Assembly (NCBI RefSeq): GCF_030063185.1
Contig: NZ_JASISP010000023.1
Coordinates: 1-64,000 of the forward strand
DNA from: Arthrobacter sp. H35-D1
GTDB lineage: Bacteria > Actinomycetota > Actinomycetes > Actinomycetales > Micrococcaceae
DNA length: 64,000 nucleotides
Direction: 5' to 3'
Shown: positions 19,065 to 28,249 of the stretch, piece by piece
Position numbering within the stretch: position 1 is the first letter of the stretch
Layout of the letters: the number at the start of each line of letters is the position of its first letter
Program-made: the position numbers and the translations under genes
Notes under the pieces: generated by a model
Database searches by the model: none
What the model was told of the DNA's origin: nothing
Seen by the model: the letters and a program-made list of their open reading frames with translations, nothing else

Positions 19065-19327
19065 CTGCCGGTGCGATCGCGGTGCGTGCACCCCGGCCAG
19101 CAGCAGGGCCGGCGCTGGCCCTCCTCGAGCTCTTCCCGCGTCCGTCGAATGCGGCGCTCCCGTGTCTTCTCCTGTTTGGCGTCCTCTACCCAGCAGATGA
19201 ATTCATTGCGAGCCAGCGCCGTAATGTCGTTCCAGGCATCCAGTGCCGCGGCGTTCTCGATCAGTGTCTCGCGCAGGTCGGAGGGAAGCTTGTGGACCAC
19301 ACCGCCGGGCACTTTTTCACTGCTCAT
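19061..19327 (-). CDS. YdeI/OmpD-associated family small protein
   Basis: An 88-residue protein dominated by the C-terminal module of YdeI/OmpD-associated proteins: FICWVEDAKQEKTRERRIRR followed by a Cys/His-rich basic tail (CCWPGCTHRD). ATG19327 is chosen as the domain start, but no clear ribosome binding site is visible and the frame extends to 19369. The function of the family is not established. It is divergent from the SAP-domain gene, with 58 bp between starts. Confidence 0.65.
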   Translation of the reverse strand: MSSEKVPGGVVHKLPSDLRETLIENAAALDAWNDITALARNEFICWVEDAKQEKTRERRIRRTREELEEGQRRPCCWPGCTHRDRTGS

Positions 19328-19385
19328 GCCACTAGAATAGCGGGCAGACGCACCCAAAAGAACAGGCAACAGTGCAGGAGGACTG

Positions 19386-19985
19386 ATGGAATTGGACCCG
19401 GCGATGAGCGTTGCGCAGTTCCAGTCGTCGTATTTCTACGCTGCCGAACTGAGGCAATTTGCCCAACGACTGGGGATCACCGTTGGCAATGCGCGCAAAC
19501 ATGAAGTTGAGGCGTTGATCCTCGAGTGCCTGGGCATCGGGGAAGTCCCGGAGCATCGTCCGGTCAACCCCCGCCGCGCCGGAACTCCCCGCGACGCACT
19601 CGATCCGGGCAACCAGGTTCTCAACTACGTTGGAGATGCGCGGACCAAGCAGTTTTTGCTCGGCCTCGCCCGGTCCCAGTCGTCGGGGATTGCCGACAAG
19701 TCCGGCCAATGGTACTGGCTCAACGACTGGCGCCGGGCGCAGCAGGCGGCGGGGGCGGAGTTCAGCTACCGGGACCTGGGCAACCGCCTTCGTGCACTGA
19801 TGCAGACAGAGGGGAGGCTTCCGCAGATCCCTTCGGCACGGATGAACAACTTCCTGACCGACTTCCGTGCCGATCCGGCCAACTCGGAGTTCAGCCGCAA
19901 AGAGGCAATGGATGCATGGGAGCAGCTAAAGGCAGCGGACGGCCCAAAAACCTACGAGCACTGGACCACGCTCCGTGCCCGCTGA
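19386..19985 (+). CDS. SAP-domain-containing protein
   Basis: A 199-residue soluble protein. The N-terminus (AAELRQFAQRLGITVGNARKHEVEALI) fits a SAP helix-extension-helix, a motif that often binds DNA or RNA. The C-terminal two-thirds (SGQWYWLNDWRRAQQ, FSYRDLGNRLRALM) recur in uncharacterised actinobacterial proteins. A strong AGGAGG lies 5 nt before ATG19386. No catalytic motif is visible. Confidence 0.7.
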   Translation: MELDPAMSVAQFQSSYFYAAELRQFAQRLGITVGNARKHEVEALILECLGIGEVPEHRPVNPRRAGTPRDALDPGNQVLNYVGDARTKQFLLGLARSQSSGIADKSGQWYWLNDWRRAQQAAGAEFSYRDLGNRLRALMQTEGRLPQIPSARMNNFLTDFRADPANSEFSRKEAMDAWEQLKAADGPKTYEHWTTLRAR

Positions 19986-20029
19986 CCAGGCGCGGCGTCA
20001 TTCTTGCCTGCGCCAACGGAGGCCGCTGG

Positions 20030-21163
20030 TTAACGCAGGCCCACCTTCCGCTGCAGGGCCAGCTGGAGCAGCTCGTCGATCAGCTCCGGGTAGCTCAGCC
20101 CCGAGGCTTCCCACATCTGCGGGTACATGGAGCTCGGCGTGAAGCCGGGCATCGTGTTGATCTCATTGATGATCAGCTCACCGGCCGCCGTGTAGAAGAA
20201 GTCGACGCGGGACAGGCCCTCGGCACCGACGGCGTCAAAAGCCGCAGCGGCCAGCTCGCGCACGCGGGCCACATCCGCTTCCGGCATCTGGGCCGGGCAG
20301 CTCAACGTTGCTGCATCGCCCTGAACGTATTTGGCGGCAAAGTCATAGAACGCATGGTCGGTGTCAACCATGGCAATTTCACCGGGGAGGGACACACGCG
20401 GGGCGTCGCTCCCCCGGCCCTCAAGGACGGCGATTTCAATTTCGCGGCCCACAATGCCGGCTTCGATGACGAGCTTGAGATCGTGCTCGCGGGCTTCGGC
20501 AATGGCGGCATCCAGCTCCTCAAGGGAGTCCACCTTGGAGATGCCCATCGAGGAGCCGGCGCGGGCAGGCTTCACAAAGACGGGGAAGCCCAGGGCGGCC
20601 ACGCGATTGCGCACCTTCGCCGGATCCACCGTCCACTCGCGGTCGGTGACGGCAACATAGGGTCCCACGGTGAGCCCGGCAGCTTCAAAAACGACCTTCA
20701 TGAAGTGCTTGTCCATGCCGATCGCCGAGGCCAACACCCCGGCACCCACATAGCGGGTGTCAGACAGCTCGAGCAGCCCTTGGACGGTGCCGTCCTCGCC
20801 CCACGGCCCGTGCAGCAACGGAAACACCACGTCCACGGCACCCAGTTGCTCAGGCAGTTGCTCCGCTTCGGAGACCACCAGCTGGTGGCCTCCGCCCAGG
20901 TGGGACAGCGAAACAGTCCGCTCCCCCGCCGCAATCTCCGGCAGGGCACCCCCGGCGAGGGACACGCCTGCGATGTCTTCGCCGGCCAAAACCCACTGGC
21001 CGTTTTTCGCAATGCCGATGGGCACGACGTCGTACTTGTCCTTGTCAATGGCACCCAGCACGCCGGCCGCCGTCACGCAGCTGACCGAATGCTCGCTGGA
21101 GCGCCCCCCGAAAAGAATGGCTACGCGAATGCGCGCAGGGGTAGCGGGGGAATCAGTAGTCAC
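20030..21163 (-). CDS. ddl: D-alanine--D-alanine ligase
   Basis: A 377-residue ATP-grasp enzyme that joins two D-Ala for peptidoglycan synthesis. It shows FGGRSSEHSVSCVTA at the N-terminus, HGPWGEDGTVQGLLEL, a KPARAGSSMGISKV nucleotide-binding segment and the C-terminal NEINTMPGFTPSSMYPQMW. It is the last gene of the minus-strand run murA-plsC-gpsA-ddl, 3 bp after gpsA. Confidence 0.96.
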   Translation of the reverse strand: MTTDSPATPARIRVAILFGGRSSEHSVSCVTAAGVLGAIDKDKYDVVPIGIAKNGQWVLAGEDIAGVSLAGGALPEIAAGERTVSLSHLGGGHQLVVSEAEQLPEQLGAVDVVFPLLHGPWGEDGTVQGLLELSDTRYVGAGVLASAIGMDKHFMKVVFEAAGLTVGPYVAVTDREWTVDPAKVRNRVAALGFPVFVKPARAGSSMGISKVDSLEELDAAIAEAREHDLKLVIEAGIVGREIEIAVLEGRGSDAPRVSLPGEIAMVDTDHAFYDFAAKYVQGDAATLSCPAQMPEADVARVRELAAAAFDAVGAEGLSRVDFFYTAAGELIINEINTMPGFTPSSMYPQMWEASGLSYPELIDELLQLALQRKVGLR

Positions 21164-21166
21164 GCG

Positions 21167-22204
21167 TTAATCGCCTTCGGATTTCAGTTGGCGGCCCAGC
21201 AGCAGCGGGCCCAGTTCGTCGACAGTCAGCTTACCCTCAAGCACGGCCACCACGGCATTGGTGATGGGCATGTCAACGCCCATTTTCCCCGCCAAATCCG
21301 AGACGGCACGCCCGGACTTGATGCCCTCTGCGGTCTGCGTCATGCGGTTGTTGACGTCCTCGAGCGTGAGGCCCTCGCCCAGCATGCGCCCGGCGGTGTG
21401 GTTGCGACTCAGCGGGGAAGAGCACGTGGCCACAAGATCGCCCAGCCCGGCGAGCCCGGACATGGTCTCGGCCTTGCCGCCCAGCGCCAGCGCCAGCCGC
21501 GTGGTCTCGGCCAGCCCGCGCGTGATGACCGAGGCCTTCGTGTTGTCGCCCACCTTCTGCCCCTCGCAGATGCCCACGCACAGCGCGATCACGTTCTTCA
21601 CGATGCCGCCAATCTCCACGCCCACCACGTCGGAGACCGTGTAGGGGCGGAAATACTTGGGCTTGCACGCCTTCGCAACCCACTTGGCCGTTTTCTCGTC
21701 CGCGCATGCCACCACCGAGGCGGTGGGCTCCTGGCGGGCAATCTCCATGGCCAGGTTGGGACCCGAGACCACCACGACCCGCTCCGGGCCCAGGCCCAGC
21801 TCCTCCTGGATGACCTGGGACATGCGCTGGTCCGTGCCCAGTTCCAGCCCCTTCATCAAGCTGACGACGACGGCGTCCTCCGCCAGGAGCCCCACCCACC
21901 CGCGCAACTGCTCCCGCAGCGTTTGGGCGGGGACGGCCAGCACCACCAGCTCGGCATCGCGCAGGACTTCCGCCACGTCGGTAGAGGCGCTGATGCTGGC
22001 GGGCAGCTCAATGCTTGAGAGGTAGCGGGGATTGCGGTGGTTCTCGTTGATCTGGTCCACCACCTCCTGCCGCCGTCCCCACAGCACCACGCGGAGATCG
22101 GTGCCTTCTGCGGTGTCAGCGAGAATCTTCGCGAAGGTGGTGCCCCAGCTGCCGGCACCCAAAACCGCAATCTTGGCCGGTGCCTTGCCATCCACGTAGC
22201 TCAC
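21167..22204 (-). CDS. gpsA: Glycerol-3-phosphate dehydrogenase [NAD(P)+]
   Basis: A 345-residue enzyme that reduces dihydroxyacetone phosphate to sn-glycerol 3-phosphate for phospholipids. It has VLGAGSWGTTFAKILAD (nucleotide binding), SGPNLAMEIARQEPT and GIVKNVIALCVGICEG with the conserved Lys. Its ATG overlaps the stop of the plsC gene by 4 nt. Its product is the acceptor for phosphatidic acid synthesis, consistent with the adjacent acyltransferase. Confidence 0.96.
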   Translation of the reverse strand: MSYVDGKAPAKIAVLGAGSWGTTFAKILADTAEGTDLRVVLWGRRQEVVDQINENHRNPRYLSSIELPASISASTDVAEVLRDAELVVLAVPAQTLREQLRGWVGLLAEDAVVVSLMKGLELGTDQRMSQVIQEELGLGPERVVVVSGPNLAMEIARQEPTASVVACADEKTAKWVAKACKPKYFRPYTVSDVVGVEIGGIVKNVIALCVGICEGQKVGDNTKASVITRGLAETTRLALALGGKAETMSGLAGLGDLVATCSSPLSRNHTAGRMLGEGLTLEDVNNRMTQTAEGIKSGRAVSDLAGKMGVDMPITNAVVAVLEGKLTVDELGPLLLGRQLKSEGD

Positions 22205-23127
22205 TGGAGATCCCCTGTTTCTGTTGTCCCGGCGTCGTTCTTCTTGTTCTCTTCAGCCACGGGCGCCTCCTGATTGGGGGCCTGCGCGCCGCGCTCGACG
22301 AACCGGCCGTGGGCCGATTGCCGGTGGGCGGAAGGGTCCCAGCGCTGGGCCGGGGCAACCTCGCCGCGCAGCTCTTCCAACATGGCGGTGATGTGGTCCA
22401 TGATGACCCCCGTCATCGCCTCGAGCGTGGCCTTGTCGCCCGACCTGCCGGCAAAGGCGCTCAAATCAACAGGCTCGCCCACCACAACCCGCACCTTCTT
22501 GCGCGGGAAAATCTTGAAACCCTTGGCGTAGCGCGGGAACACTTCCTGCGCGCCCCAGTGCACCACGGGAATGACCTTGGCGTCGGTGCCCAGGGCAAGC
22601 CGGGCAGCACCCGTGCGACCCTTCATGGGCCACAGTTCCGGGTCCCTGGTCAGCGTGCCTTCCGGGTAAACAACAACAGCTCCGCCTTCGCCGAGCACCA
22701 CCCGGGCCTTGACCAGCGACGTGCCGGCTCCGGCGCCGCTGCGCTCCACGGGGATCTGGTGGGCGCCGCGCAGGACAGCGCCGAGAACGGGTGTCTTGAA
22801 CAGCCCATCCTTGGCCAAAAAGTGCGGCATCACGTTCTGGTTGTACAACATGTGCCCCACCACAATGGGGTCGATTTCAGTACAGTGGTTGGGCACCACA
22901 ATGAAGCCCTCATCCTGGGGCAGGCGGTCCAGTCCGTACCATTCCTTGCCGATGAGGACGTTCATCAGCGGGCGCGCCACCCCTGCCAAAATGGCGAAAA
23001 ACATGCGCGTGCCAATGCCCATGTCCCGGGGTTTGAAGGGTCGCTTGTGCTCCGGCTTGCCCTGGCTGGGAAGGCCGTCGCATGGAGGACCGTCGCCTGC
23101 GGGGCCGGGGTGCGGACCGGGGCCCAC
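22201..23127 (-). CDS. plsC: 1-acyl-sn-glycerol-3-phosphate acyltransferase family protein
   Basis: A 308-residue PlsC-type acyltransferase. It has the H-x4-D motif in NHCTEID and the phosphate-binding PEGTLTRDPE, followed by HWGAQEVFPRYAKGFK. GTG23127 lies 5 bp after the murA stop, with AGG immediately upstream. The first 35 residues and the last 40 (Pro/Asn/Glu-rich) are low-complexity extensions. It would make phosphatidic acid from lysophosphatidate at the membrane, together with GpsA next door. Confidence 0.92.
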   Translation of the reverse strand: MGPGPHPGPAGDGPPCDGLPSQGKPEHKRPFKPRDMGIGTRMFFAILAGVARPLMNVLIGKEWYGLDRLPQDEGFIVVPNHCTEIDPIVVGHMLYNQNVMPHFLAKDGLFKTPVLGAVLRGAHQIPVERSGAGAGTSLVKARVVLGEGGAVVVYPEGTLTRDPELWPMKGRTGAARLALGTDAKVIPVVHWGAQEVFPRYAKGFKIFPRKKVRVVVGEPVDLSAFAGRSGDKATLEAMTGVIMDHITAMLEELRGEVAPAQRWDPSAHRQSAHGRFVERGAQAPNQEAPVAEENKKNDAGTTETGDLQ

Positions 23128-23132
23128 TGCGC

Positions 23133-24470
23133 CTAGCCCGCCTTCTGCATGGAGTCCAGAACGTCAAAGTCGGCGCCCAGAGCATCGAGCTTGGCGGTGA
23201 AACGCTCGTAGCCGCGGCTGATCACGTCAATGCCGGTGACAGTTGAGGTGCCTTGGGCCGCCAGTGCGGCGATCATGTGGCTGAAGCCCCCGCGCAGGTC
23301 AGGGACGTTGATATTGGTGCCCTTGAGCGGGGTGGGGCCGGAAATAACGGCCGAGTGCACAAAATTTCGCTGGCCAAAGCGGCACGGGATGCTTCCCAGG
23401 CACTCGCGGTGCAGCTGGATGTTTGCCCCCATGCGATTCAGCGCCTGGGTAAAGCCGAAGCGGTTTTCATACACCGTCTCGTGCACAATGGAGACGCCTT
23501 CGGCCTGGGTCAGGGCGACGACCAAAGGCTGCTGCCAGTCGGTCATGAACCCTGGGTGCACATCTGTTTCCAGGACCAGCGGCTTGAGGCTGCCGCCCTT
23601 GTGGAAGAAGCGGATTCCCTCGTCGTGGATGTCCATGCCGCCGCCGATCTTGCGGAACGTGTTCACGAACGTCATCATGTCGCGTTGGGAAGCGCCCTCA
23701 ACGTAAATGTCGCCACCGGTGACAAGGGCCGCCGAGGCCCACGACGCTGATTCGTTGCGATCCGGCAGGGCGGTGTGGTCGTAACCGGTGAGTTCTGCCA
23801 CGCCCTCGATGCGGATGGTCCTGTCCGTCTGCACTGAAATGATGGCACCCATCTTTTGCAAGATGGCGATAAGGTCAATGATTTCCGGCTCGGTGGCGGC
23901 ACCGGCGAGTTCGGTGATGCCCTCAGCGCGCGTGGCGGAAAGCAGGACCTGCTCGGTGGCCCCAACACTGGGGTACGGAAGAGAAATCTTGGTGCCCTTT
24001 AGGCCCATGGGCGCGGTGATGGCAATTCCACCACCGGTCTTCTCCACTACGGCGCCGAACTGGCGCAGCACTTCCAAGTGGTAGTCAATGGGACGGTCAC
24101 CGATCTTGCACCCACCGAGATCCGGGATGAAGGCGTGCCCGATGGAATGGATCAGCGGCCCGCACAGCAAAATCGGGATGCGGGAGTCGCCGGCGTGCGT
24201 GTTGATCTCCGCAGTGTTGGCCTTCTTGGCATTGGAGGGATCCATGGTGAGGTCGCCCGTGACAGGGTCCTTCACTACCGTGATGCCATGCAGGTGAAGC
24301 AGGGACGTCACCACTTCGACGTCCTTGATCTCCGGAACGTTGCGTAGCGTTGACGGGCTGTTTCCCAGCAACGCGGCCACCATGGCTTTCGGAACCAGGT
24401 TCTTGGCCCCGCGCACCTTGACACTTCCCTTGAGTGGAACGCCACCCCGGACTGTCAGAATTCTGCTCAT
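23133..24470 (-). CDS. murA: UDP-N-acetylglucosamine 1-carboxyvinyltransferase
   Basis: A 445-residue EPT/RTPC-fold enzyme that catalyses the first committed step of peptidoglycan synthesis. The catalytic-loop Cys is present in DLGGCKIGDRPIDYH, so it is the fosfomycin-sensitive Cys type rather than the Asp type. KVRGAKNLVPKAM carries the substrate-binding K and N. ATG24470 is preferred, with AGG 6 nt upstream; GTG24476 is in frame. It is the first gene of murA-plsC-gpsA-ddl. Confidence 0.96.
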   Translation of the reverse strand: MSRILTVRGGVPLKGSVKVRGAKNLVPKAMVAALLGNSPSTLRNVPEIKDVEVVTSLLHLHGITVVKDPVTGDLTMDPSNAKKANTAEINTHAGDSRIPILLCGPLIHSIGHAFIPDLGGCKIGDRPIDYHLEVLRQFGAVVEKTGGGIAITAPMGLKGTKISLPYPSVGATEQVLLSATRAEGITELAGAATEPEIIDLIAILQKMGAIISVQTDRTIRIEGVAELTGYDHTALPDRNESASWASAALVTGGDIYVEGASQRDMMTFVNTFRKIGGGMDIHDEGIRFFHKGGSLKPLVLETDVHPGFMTDWQQPLVVALTQAEGVSIVHETVYENRFGFTQALNRMGANIQLHRECLGSIPCRFGQRNFVHSAVISGPTPLKGTNINVPDLRGGFSHMIAALAAQGTSTVTGIDVISRGYERFTAKLDALGADFDVLDSMQKAG

Positions 24471-24863
24471 CGTCACCTAATCCTCTGTTCCACTTGTGCG
24501 CCCGTAACCTGCCCGGGCTTCAGTCAAGCATAGTTTCTCCCCCGCGAGATGCCGAAATGAGCGCTGCGACAGGGGACGAGGAGGCTGCGGCGTGATCCAG
24601 GCGCGGTTTCGCCTCCGTGACCCCGTGTTGGTGATCCGCTGCCGGTTTTACCGGGCGCGGATCACCATAGCTGCGTCAATTCTGCTTTTTGGCCCCGCCG
24701 GGTCGCTGACTTCCACCTGCATCACCGCTGAAACCGCCATAACCGGCACGAAACGCCCTTGCAGATCCTCTTTGCCTCCGCCACAGCCCGCCCGTCGGGC
24801 CAGCTTGTCCACATTGTGCGGCGTGGCCCGTTTTTCCTGCAACTGGCAGCACACCATGGAACC
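24471..24863. other. Intergenic region before the winged-helix/nuclease gene
   Basis: A stretch of 393 bp between divergent genes. It contains the near-perfect hairpin 24629-24667 described separately. No convincing coding frame or RNA gene is seen in the rest; promoters of murA and of the rightward gene must lie here. Confidence 0.5.
24629..24667. repeat. REP-like hairpin, left copy
   Basis: Arms TGGTGATCCGC and GCGGATCACCA are perfectly complementary. The inner CCGG/CCGG pairs extend the stem after two mismatches, with a TTTTA loop. There is no T-run. A closely related hairpin lies at 25865-25903, on the other side of the gene. Confidence 0.65.
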
Positions 24864-25835
24864 ATGAGCATCTTTGAAGCCCCTCCCTTCATCTCGGCGC
24901 CCAGCAAATATGTGAGCGAATATGGCTCCCGCCGACTCGCACACCAGGCCGCGTCCGGTGAGCTGGTGCGAATCCGGCAAGGCCTGTATCTAACCGCGGA
25001 GATGTGGCAAGCCATGCGGCCTTGGGAAAAGTACCGGATGCAGATTCAAGCGGTGCATGAACTTGCTGCGGGAAGACCTGTCTTCGCCCGAGAATCCGCT
25101 GCACAAATACTCGGCTTGCCACTGGCGTCGGTGCCGCCGCGGGTACAGACTGTGGTGCCGCCGGGGCAGGGCGGCGGTCGCAGCCGGAAAACCTTGCAGC
25201 GGATTGAAGCCATTGCCGCCGATCCCCAACCCTGGGAAATGTTTGGCCTTCTGGTGACTCCACCGGTGCCAACGGTCCGCGACCTTGCCGTTCACCTGCC
25301 ACTCTCGGGTTCCTTGCCGGCGATGGACAGACTCATGAGCCAACGAATCCTCCCCGGTTCCCCCTGCAACGTTCAGCTCACGTTCACAGAAGCGAACGTG
25401 GCGGCAGCCATTGAACTTCTGCCCAGCGCAAGCCAGCAATACAGGGCGCTCAGGGTGCTTGAGCTCGCCGATGGACAGTCCGGGTCTACAGGAGAATCGC
25501 TAAGCCGGGCCATCATGATCGAAAACGGCTTCCCGGCCCCCGTGCTTCAAGCAGAGTTCCGGGATTCGCAAGGGCGCATTGGGTTCCCGGACTTTGACTG
25601 GGAGGAGTTCAAGACCCTGGGTGAATTTGACGGCCACGAGAAATACTCGGCGCAGAAGTACCTACGCGGCAGAACGCCCGCAGAGGTTGTCATTAGTGAG
25701 AAGAACCGTGAAAACCGGCTCCGGGCCTGTGGCTACAACGTGGTGCGCTGGGAGTGGGATGACCTGAAGAATCCGCAGCGGCTCGTCAATTTGTTGCGTT
25801 CGGCAGGACTGCCCCAGCAGTGCGGGGGGCGCTGA
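24864..25835 (+). CDS. AbiEi-like winged-helix protein with endonuclease-like C-terminus
   Basis: A 323-residue protein. The N-terminus (SEYGSRRLAHQAASGELVRI then RQGLYLT) matches the winged-helix domain of AbiEi-type antitoxin-like proteins. The C-terminal 100 residues (FPDFDWEEFKTLGEFDGHEK, then RENRLRACGYNVVRWEWDDL) resemble the restriction-endonuclease-like fold found behind this domain in actinobacteria (DUF559-like), with a plausible D/E-x-D catalytic patch. No AbiEii toxin gene is adjacent, so an ordinary type IV toxin-antitoxin role is doubtful. ATG24864 is chosen as the domain start; the frame is open to 24759. Two related palindromes flank the gene. Confidence 0.7.
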   Translation: MSIFEAPPFISAPSKYVSEYGSRRLAHQAASGELVRIRQGLYLTAEMWQAMRPWEKYRMQIQAVHELAAGRPVFARESAAQILGLPLASVPPRVQTVVPPGQGGGRSRKTLQRIEAIAADPQPWEMFGLLVTPPVPTVRDLAVHLPLSGSLPAMDRLMSQRILPGSPCNVQLTFTEANVAAAIELLPSASQQYRALRVLELADGQSGSTGESLSRAIMIENGFPAPVLQAEFRDSQGRIGFPDFDWEEFKTLGEFDGHEKYSAQKYLRGRTPAEVVISEKNRENRLRACGYNVVRWEWDDLKNPQRLVNLLRSAGLPQQCGGR

Positions 25836-25864
25836 TGTTCATCAGAGCGTCCACGACGCAGAAA

Positions 25865-25903
25865 TGGTCATCCGCTCCCGAATTTACCGGGAGCGAATGA
25901 CCA
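25865..25903. repeat. REP-like hairpin, right copy (possible bidirectional terminator)
   Basis: A 16-bp arm TGGTCATCCGCTCCCG pairs with CGGGAGCGAATGACCA with one mismatch; the loop is AATTTAC. It lies between the convergent nuclease-like gene and leuD, so it could stop transcription both ways, although T-runs are weak. Its arms and loop match the hairpin at 24629-24667 at most positions. Confidence 0.6.
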
Positions 25904-25924
25904 ATTCGACAGCACTTTGACAGC

Positions 25925-26524
25925 TTAGACCTTCGCTGGCAGCGTGGTGGGTTTGATGACGGGGCGGGTAGCCTCGAACGCGGTGATGTCTGGTTCGTTG
26001 CGCAGGGTGAGGCCGATGTCGTCCAGGCCTTCCAGGAGGCGCCAGCGTGTGTAGTCGTCGATGTGGAACGGGACCACCAATGATTCGGCGGTGACCAGTT
26101 TGGTTTCCAGGTCCACGGTGACTTCGGTCCCCGGAGCGTTTTCCAGGATCTTCCAGATCAACTCGATGTCGTCCTGGGCGAGCTCGGCGGCGATGAGGCC
26201 CTGCTTGCCGGAGTTGCCGCGGAAGATGTCGGCAAAGCGCGAGGACAGCACGGCCTTGAATCCGTAATCCTTCAACGCCCAGACAGCGTGTTCCCGCGAG
26301 GAGCCCGTGGCAAAGTCGGCGCCTGCGACCAGCACTGAACCCCGGTTGAAGGGCTCCTGGTTCAGGATGAACTCCGGGTTCTTCCGCCAGCTGGAGAAGA
26401 GCGCGTCTTCAAAGCCGGTACGGGTGATCCGCTTCAGGTACACGGCAGGGATGATCTGGTCGGTATCGACATTGCTTTGGCGCAGCGGGACACCAATGCC
26501 GGTGTGGGTGGAGAACTTTTCCAT
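25925..26524 (-). CDS. leuD: 3-isopropylmalate dehydratase small subunit
   Basis: A 199-residue swivelling domain of isopropylmalate isomerase. It has [20 protein letters not shown] and [21 protein letters not shown], which positions the substrate. With LeuC it isomerises 2- to 3-isopropylmalate in leucine synthesis. ATG26524 follows the leuC stop by 12 bp, so the two form an operon. Confidence 0.96.
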   Translation of the reverse strand: MEKFSTHTGIGVPLRQSNVDTDQIIPAVYLKRITRTGFEDALFSSWRKNPEFILNQEPFNRGSVLVAGADFATGSSREHAVWALKDYGFKAVLSSRFADIFRGNSGKQGLIAAELAQDDIELIWKILENAPGTEVTVDLETKLVTAESLVVPFHIDDYTRWRLLEGLDDIGLTLRNEPDITAFEATRPVIKPTTLPAKV

Positions 26525-26536
26525 GCTGTGAGCTCC

Positions 26537-28075
26537 TTACGCTACGAAACTGGTCGCGGAACGGGTGCCCGCTGGTTCAAGGTCCGAGGGTGAACTCAGG
26601 GTCCCACGGACCGCAGTGGCAGCAGCCACCACCGGAGAGACCAGGTGAGTACGCCCACCCTTGCCCTGCCGGCCCTCAAAGTTGCGGTTGGAAGTCGAAG
26701 CGCACCGCTCCCCCGGCTCCAACTGATCCGGGTTCATGCCCAAACACATCGAGCAACCGGCAAAACGCCATTCGGCACCAAAGTCCAAGAACACCTGGTC
26801 CAGGCCTTCCGCTTCAGCCTCCAAGCGGACCCGGGCGGAACCGGGCACCACGAGCATGCGAATATTCGGGTCTTTCTCCCTGCCCCGGATAATATCCGCA
26901 GCTGCGCGCAGGTCCTCCACGCGGGAGTTCGTGCACGAACCCAGGAACACCGTGTCAACACGGATGTCCTTCATCGGGGTCCCGGCTTCCAAGTCCATGT
27001 AGGCCAGGGCACGCTCGGCCGCAGCCTTGGCGTTTTCATCGCCAAAGTCCTCCGGGAACGGCACCGAGCCACTGAGCGAAACACCCTGGCCGGGGTTGGT
27101 CCCCCACGTCACGAACGGTTCCAGCGTGTTGGCGTCAAGGAACACCTCGGTGTCGAACTCGGCATCGTCCTCGGTTCTCAGCGACGTCCAATACTGAACC
27201 GCCTCATCCCACTGGGCGCCCTCGGGAGCGTGGGGCCGACCCTTCAGGTAAGCGAAGGTGGTCTCATCCGGTGCGATCATTCCTGCCCGGGCACCGGCTT
27301 CAATGGACATGTTGCAAATGGTCATGCGCGCATCCATCGACAGTGCACGGATCGCAGAGCCACGGTATTCCAGGACGTAGCCCTGCCCGCCGCCGGTACC
27401 GATCTTGGCAATGATCGCCAAGATGATGTCCTTGGAACTCACCCCCGGACGCAGCGTTCCTTCAACGTTGATCGCCATCGTCCTAAAAGGCTTCAGCGGC
27501 AACGTCTGGGTGGCCATGACATGCTCCACCTCGGACGTGCCAATACCGAAAGCCAACGCACCTACGGCACCATGGGTTGACGTGTGCGAGTCCCCGCAGA
27601 CCACCGTCATGCCCGGCTGCGTCAAGCCCAACTGCGGGCCCACCACATGCACAATGCCCTGCTCGGCGTCGCCGAGGGAGTGCAGGCGCACACCAAACTC
27701 GGCACAGTTGTTGCGCAACGTCATGATCTGGGTCCGGCTTGTCAAATCCGCGATCGGCTTGTCAATGGCCAACGTCGGAGTGTTGTGATCCTCCGTGGCA
27801 ATCGTCAAATCCGGACGACGCAGCGGCCGCCCAGCCAAACGCAAACCCTCAAAAGCCTGCGGAGAGGTGACTTCGTGGATCAAGTGAAGGTCAATGTACA
27901 AAAGATCAGGCTGGGCAGCATCGCCCTCGCCCTCGCCCAGGCGAACAACATGGTCCCGCCAAACTTTTTCGGCAAGTGTCTTTGCTGCCCGGCGTGGGGC
28001 GATTTTGGCTACTTGCGCTGCTGTTTCTTCCACTGCTGCATCGTCCACTGTGTGGGGCGTGGTTGGCTCGCTCAC
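26537..28075 (-). CDS. leuC: 3-isopropylmalate dehydratase large subunit
   Basis: A 512-residue aconitase-family subunit. Cysteine ligands for the [4Fe-4S] cluster are seen in FLGSCTNSR and [33 protein letters not shown] is the active-site block. GTG28075 is preferred because AGGGAG lies 6 nt upstream; ATG28090 is in frame. The N-terminus carries about 35 extra residues before the usual KTLAEKVW. It is divergent from ndgR, with an operator-like palindrome in between. Confidence 0.96.
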   Translation of the reverse strand: MSEPTTPHTVDDAAVEETAAQVAKIAPRRAAKTLAEKVWRDHVVRLGEGEGDAAQPDLLYIDLHLIHEVTSPQAFEGLRLAGRPLRRPDLTIATEDHNTPTLAIDKPIADLTSRTQIMTLRNNCAEFGVRLHSLGDAEQGIVHVVGPQLGLTQPGMTVVCGDSHTSTHGAVGALAFGIGTSEVEHVMATQTLPLKPFRTMAINVEGTLRPGVSSKDIILAIIAKIGTGGGQGYVLEYRGSAIRALSMDARMTICNMSIEAGARAGMIAPDETTFAYLKGRPHAPEGAQWDEAVQYWTSLRTEDDAEFDTEVFLDANTLEPFVTWGTNPGQGVSLSGSVPFPEDFGDENAKAAAERALAYMDLEAGTPMKDIRVDTVFLGSCTNSRVEDLRAAADIIRGREKDPNIRMLVVPGSARVRLEAEAEGLDQVFLDFGAEWRFAGCSMCLGMNPDQLEPGERCASTSNRNFEGRQGKGGRTHLVSPVVAAATAVRGTLSSPSDLEPAGTRSATSFVA

Positions 28076-28219
28076 AGCAGCTCCCTTCACTTGGTGAATC
28101 CGTTACTGACGGATGCCGCATTCGGATAGAATTTGACAGTGGTCCGTCGGCGGCTTCGATGATTGTAGGCTCCCACTCTTCCAGCCCCATCTGGAGGGAA
28201 GCCAATTCTTCGATTTGCA

Positions 28220-28234
28220 TCTCACATAATGAGA
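28220..28234. promoter_or_regulatory. Probable NdgR/LtbR operator between leuC and ndgR
   Basis: The palindrome TCTCA-CATAA-TGAGA lies 16 bp before the ndgR start. The same TCTCACA-N3-TGAGA pattern occurs before leuB at 46661-46675. It also resembles the LtbR operator reported for Corynebacterium leu genes, as I remember it. CATAAT inside it could act as a -10 for ndgR, allowing autoregulation. Confidence 0.6.
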
Positions 28235-28249
28235 CGGCAATATCATTAC

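Noticed and set aside
19526-22018. Plus-strand open frame of 830 codons opposite ddl and gpsA
   Set aside because: Antisense to two certain genes; composition is the His/Gly/Arg-rich type produced by third-position GC on the other strand.
24864-25835. Complete AbiE type IV toxin-antitoxin system
   Set aside because: Only the AbiEi-like protein is present; no AbiEii nucleotidyltransferase toxin gene is adjacent on either strand.
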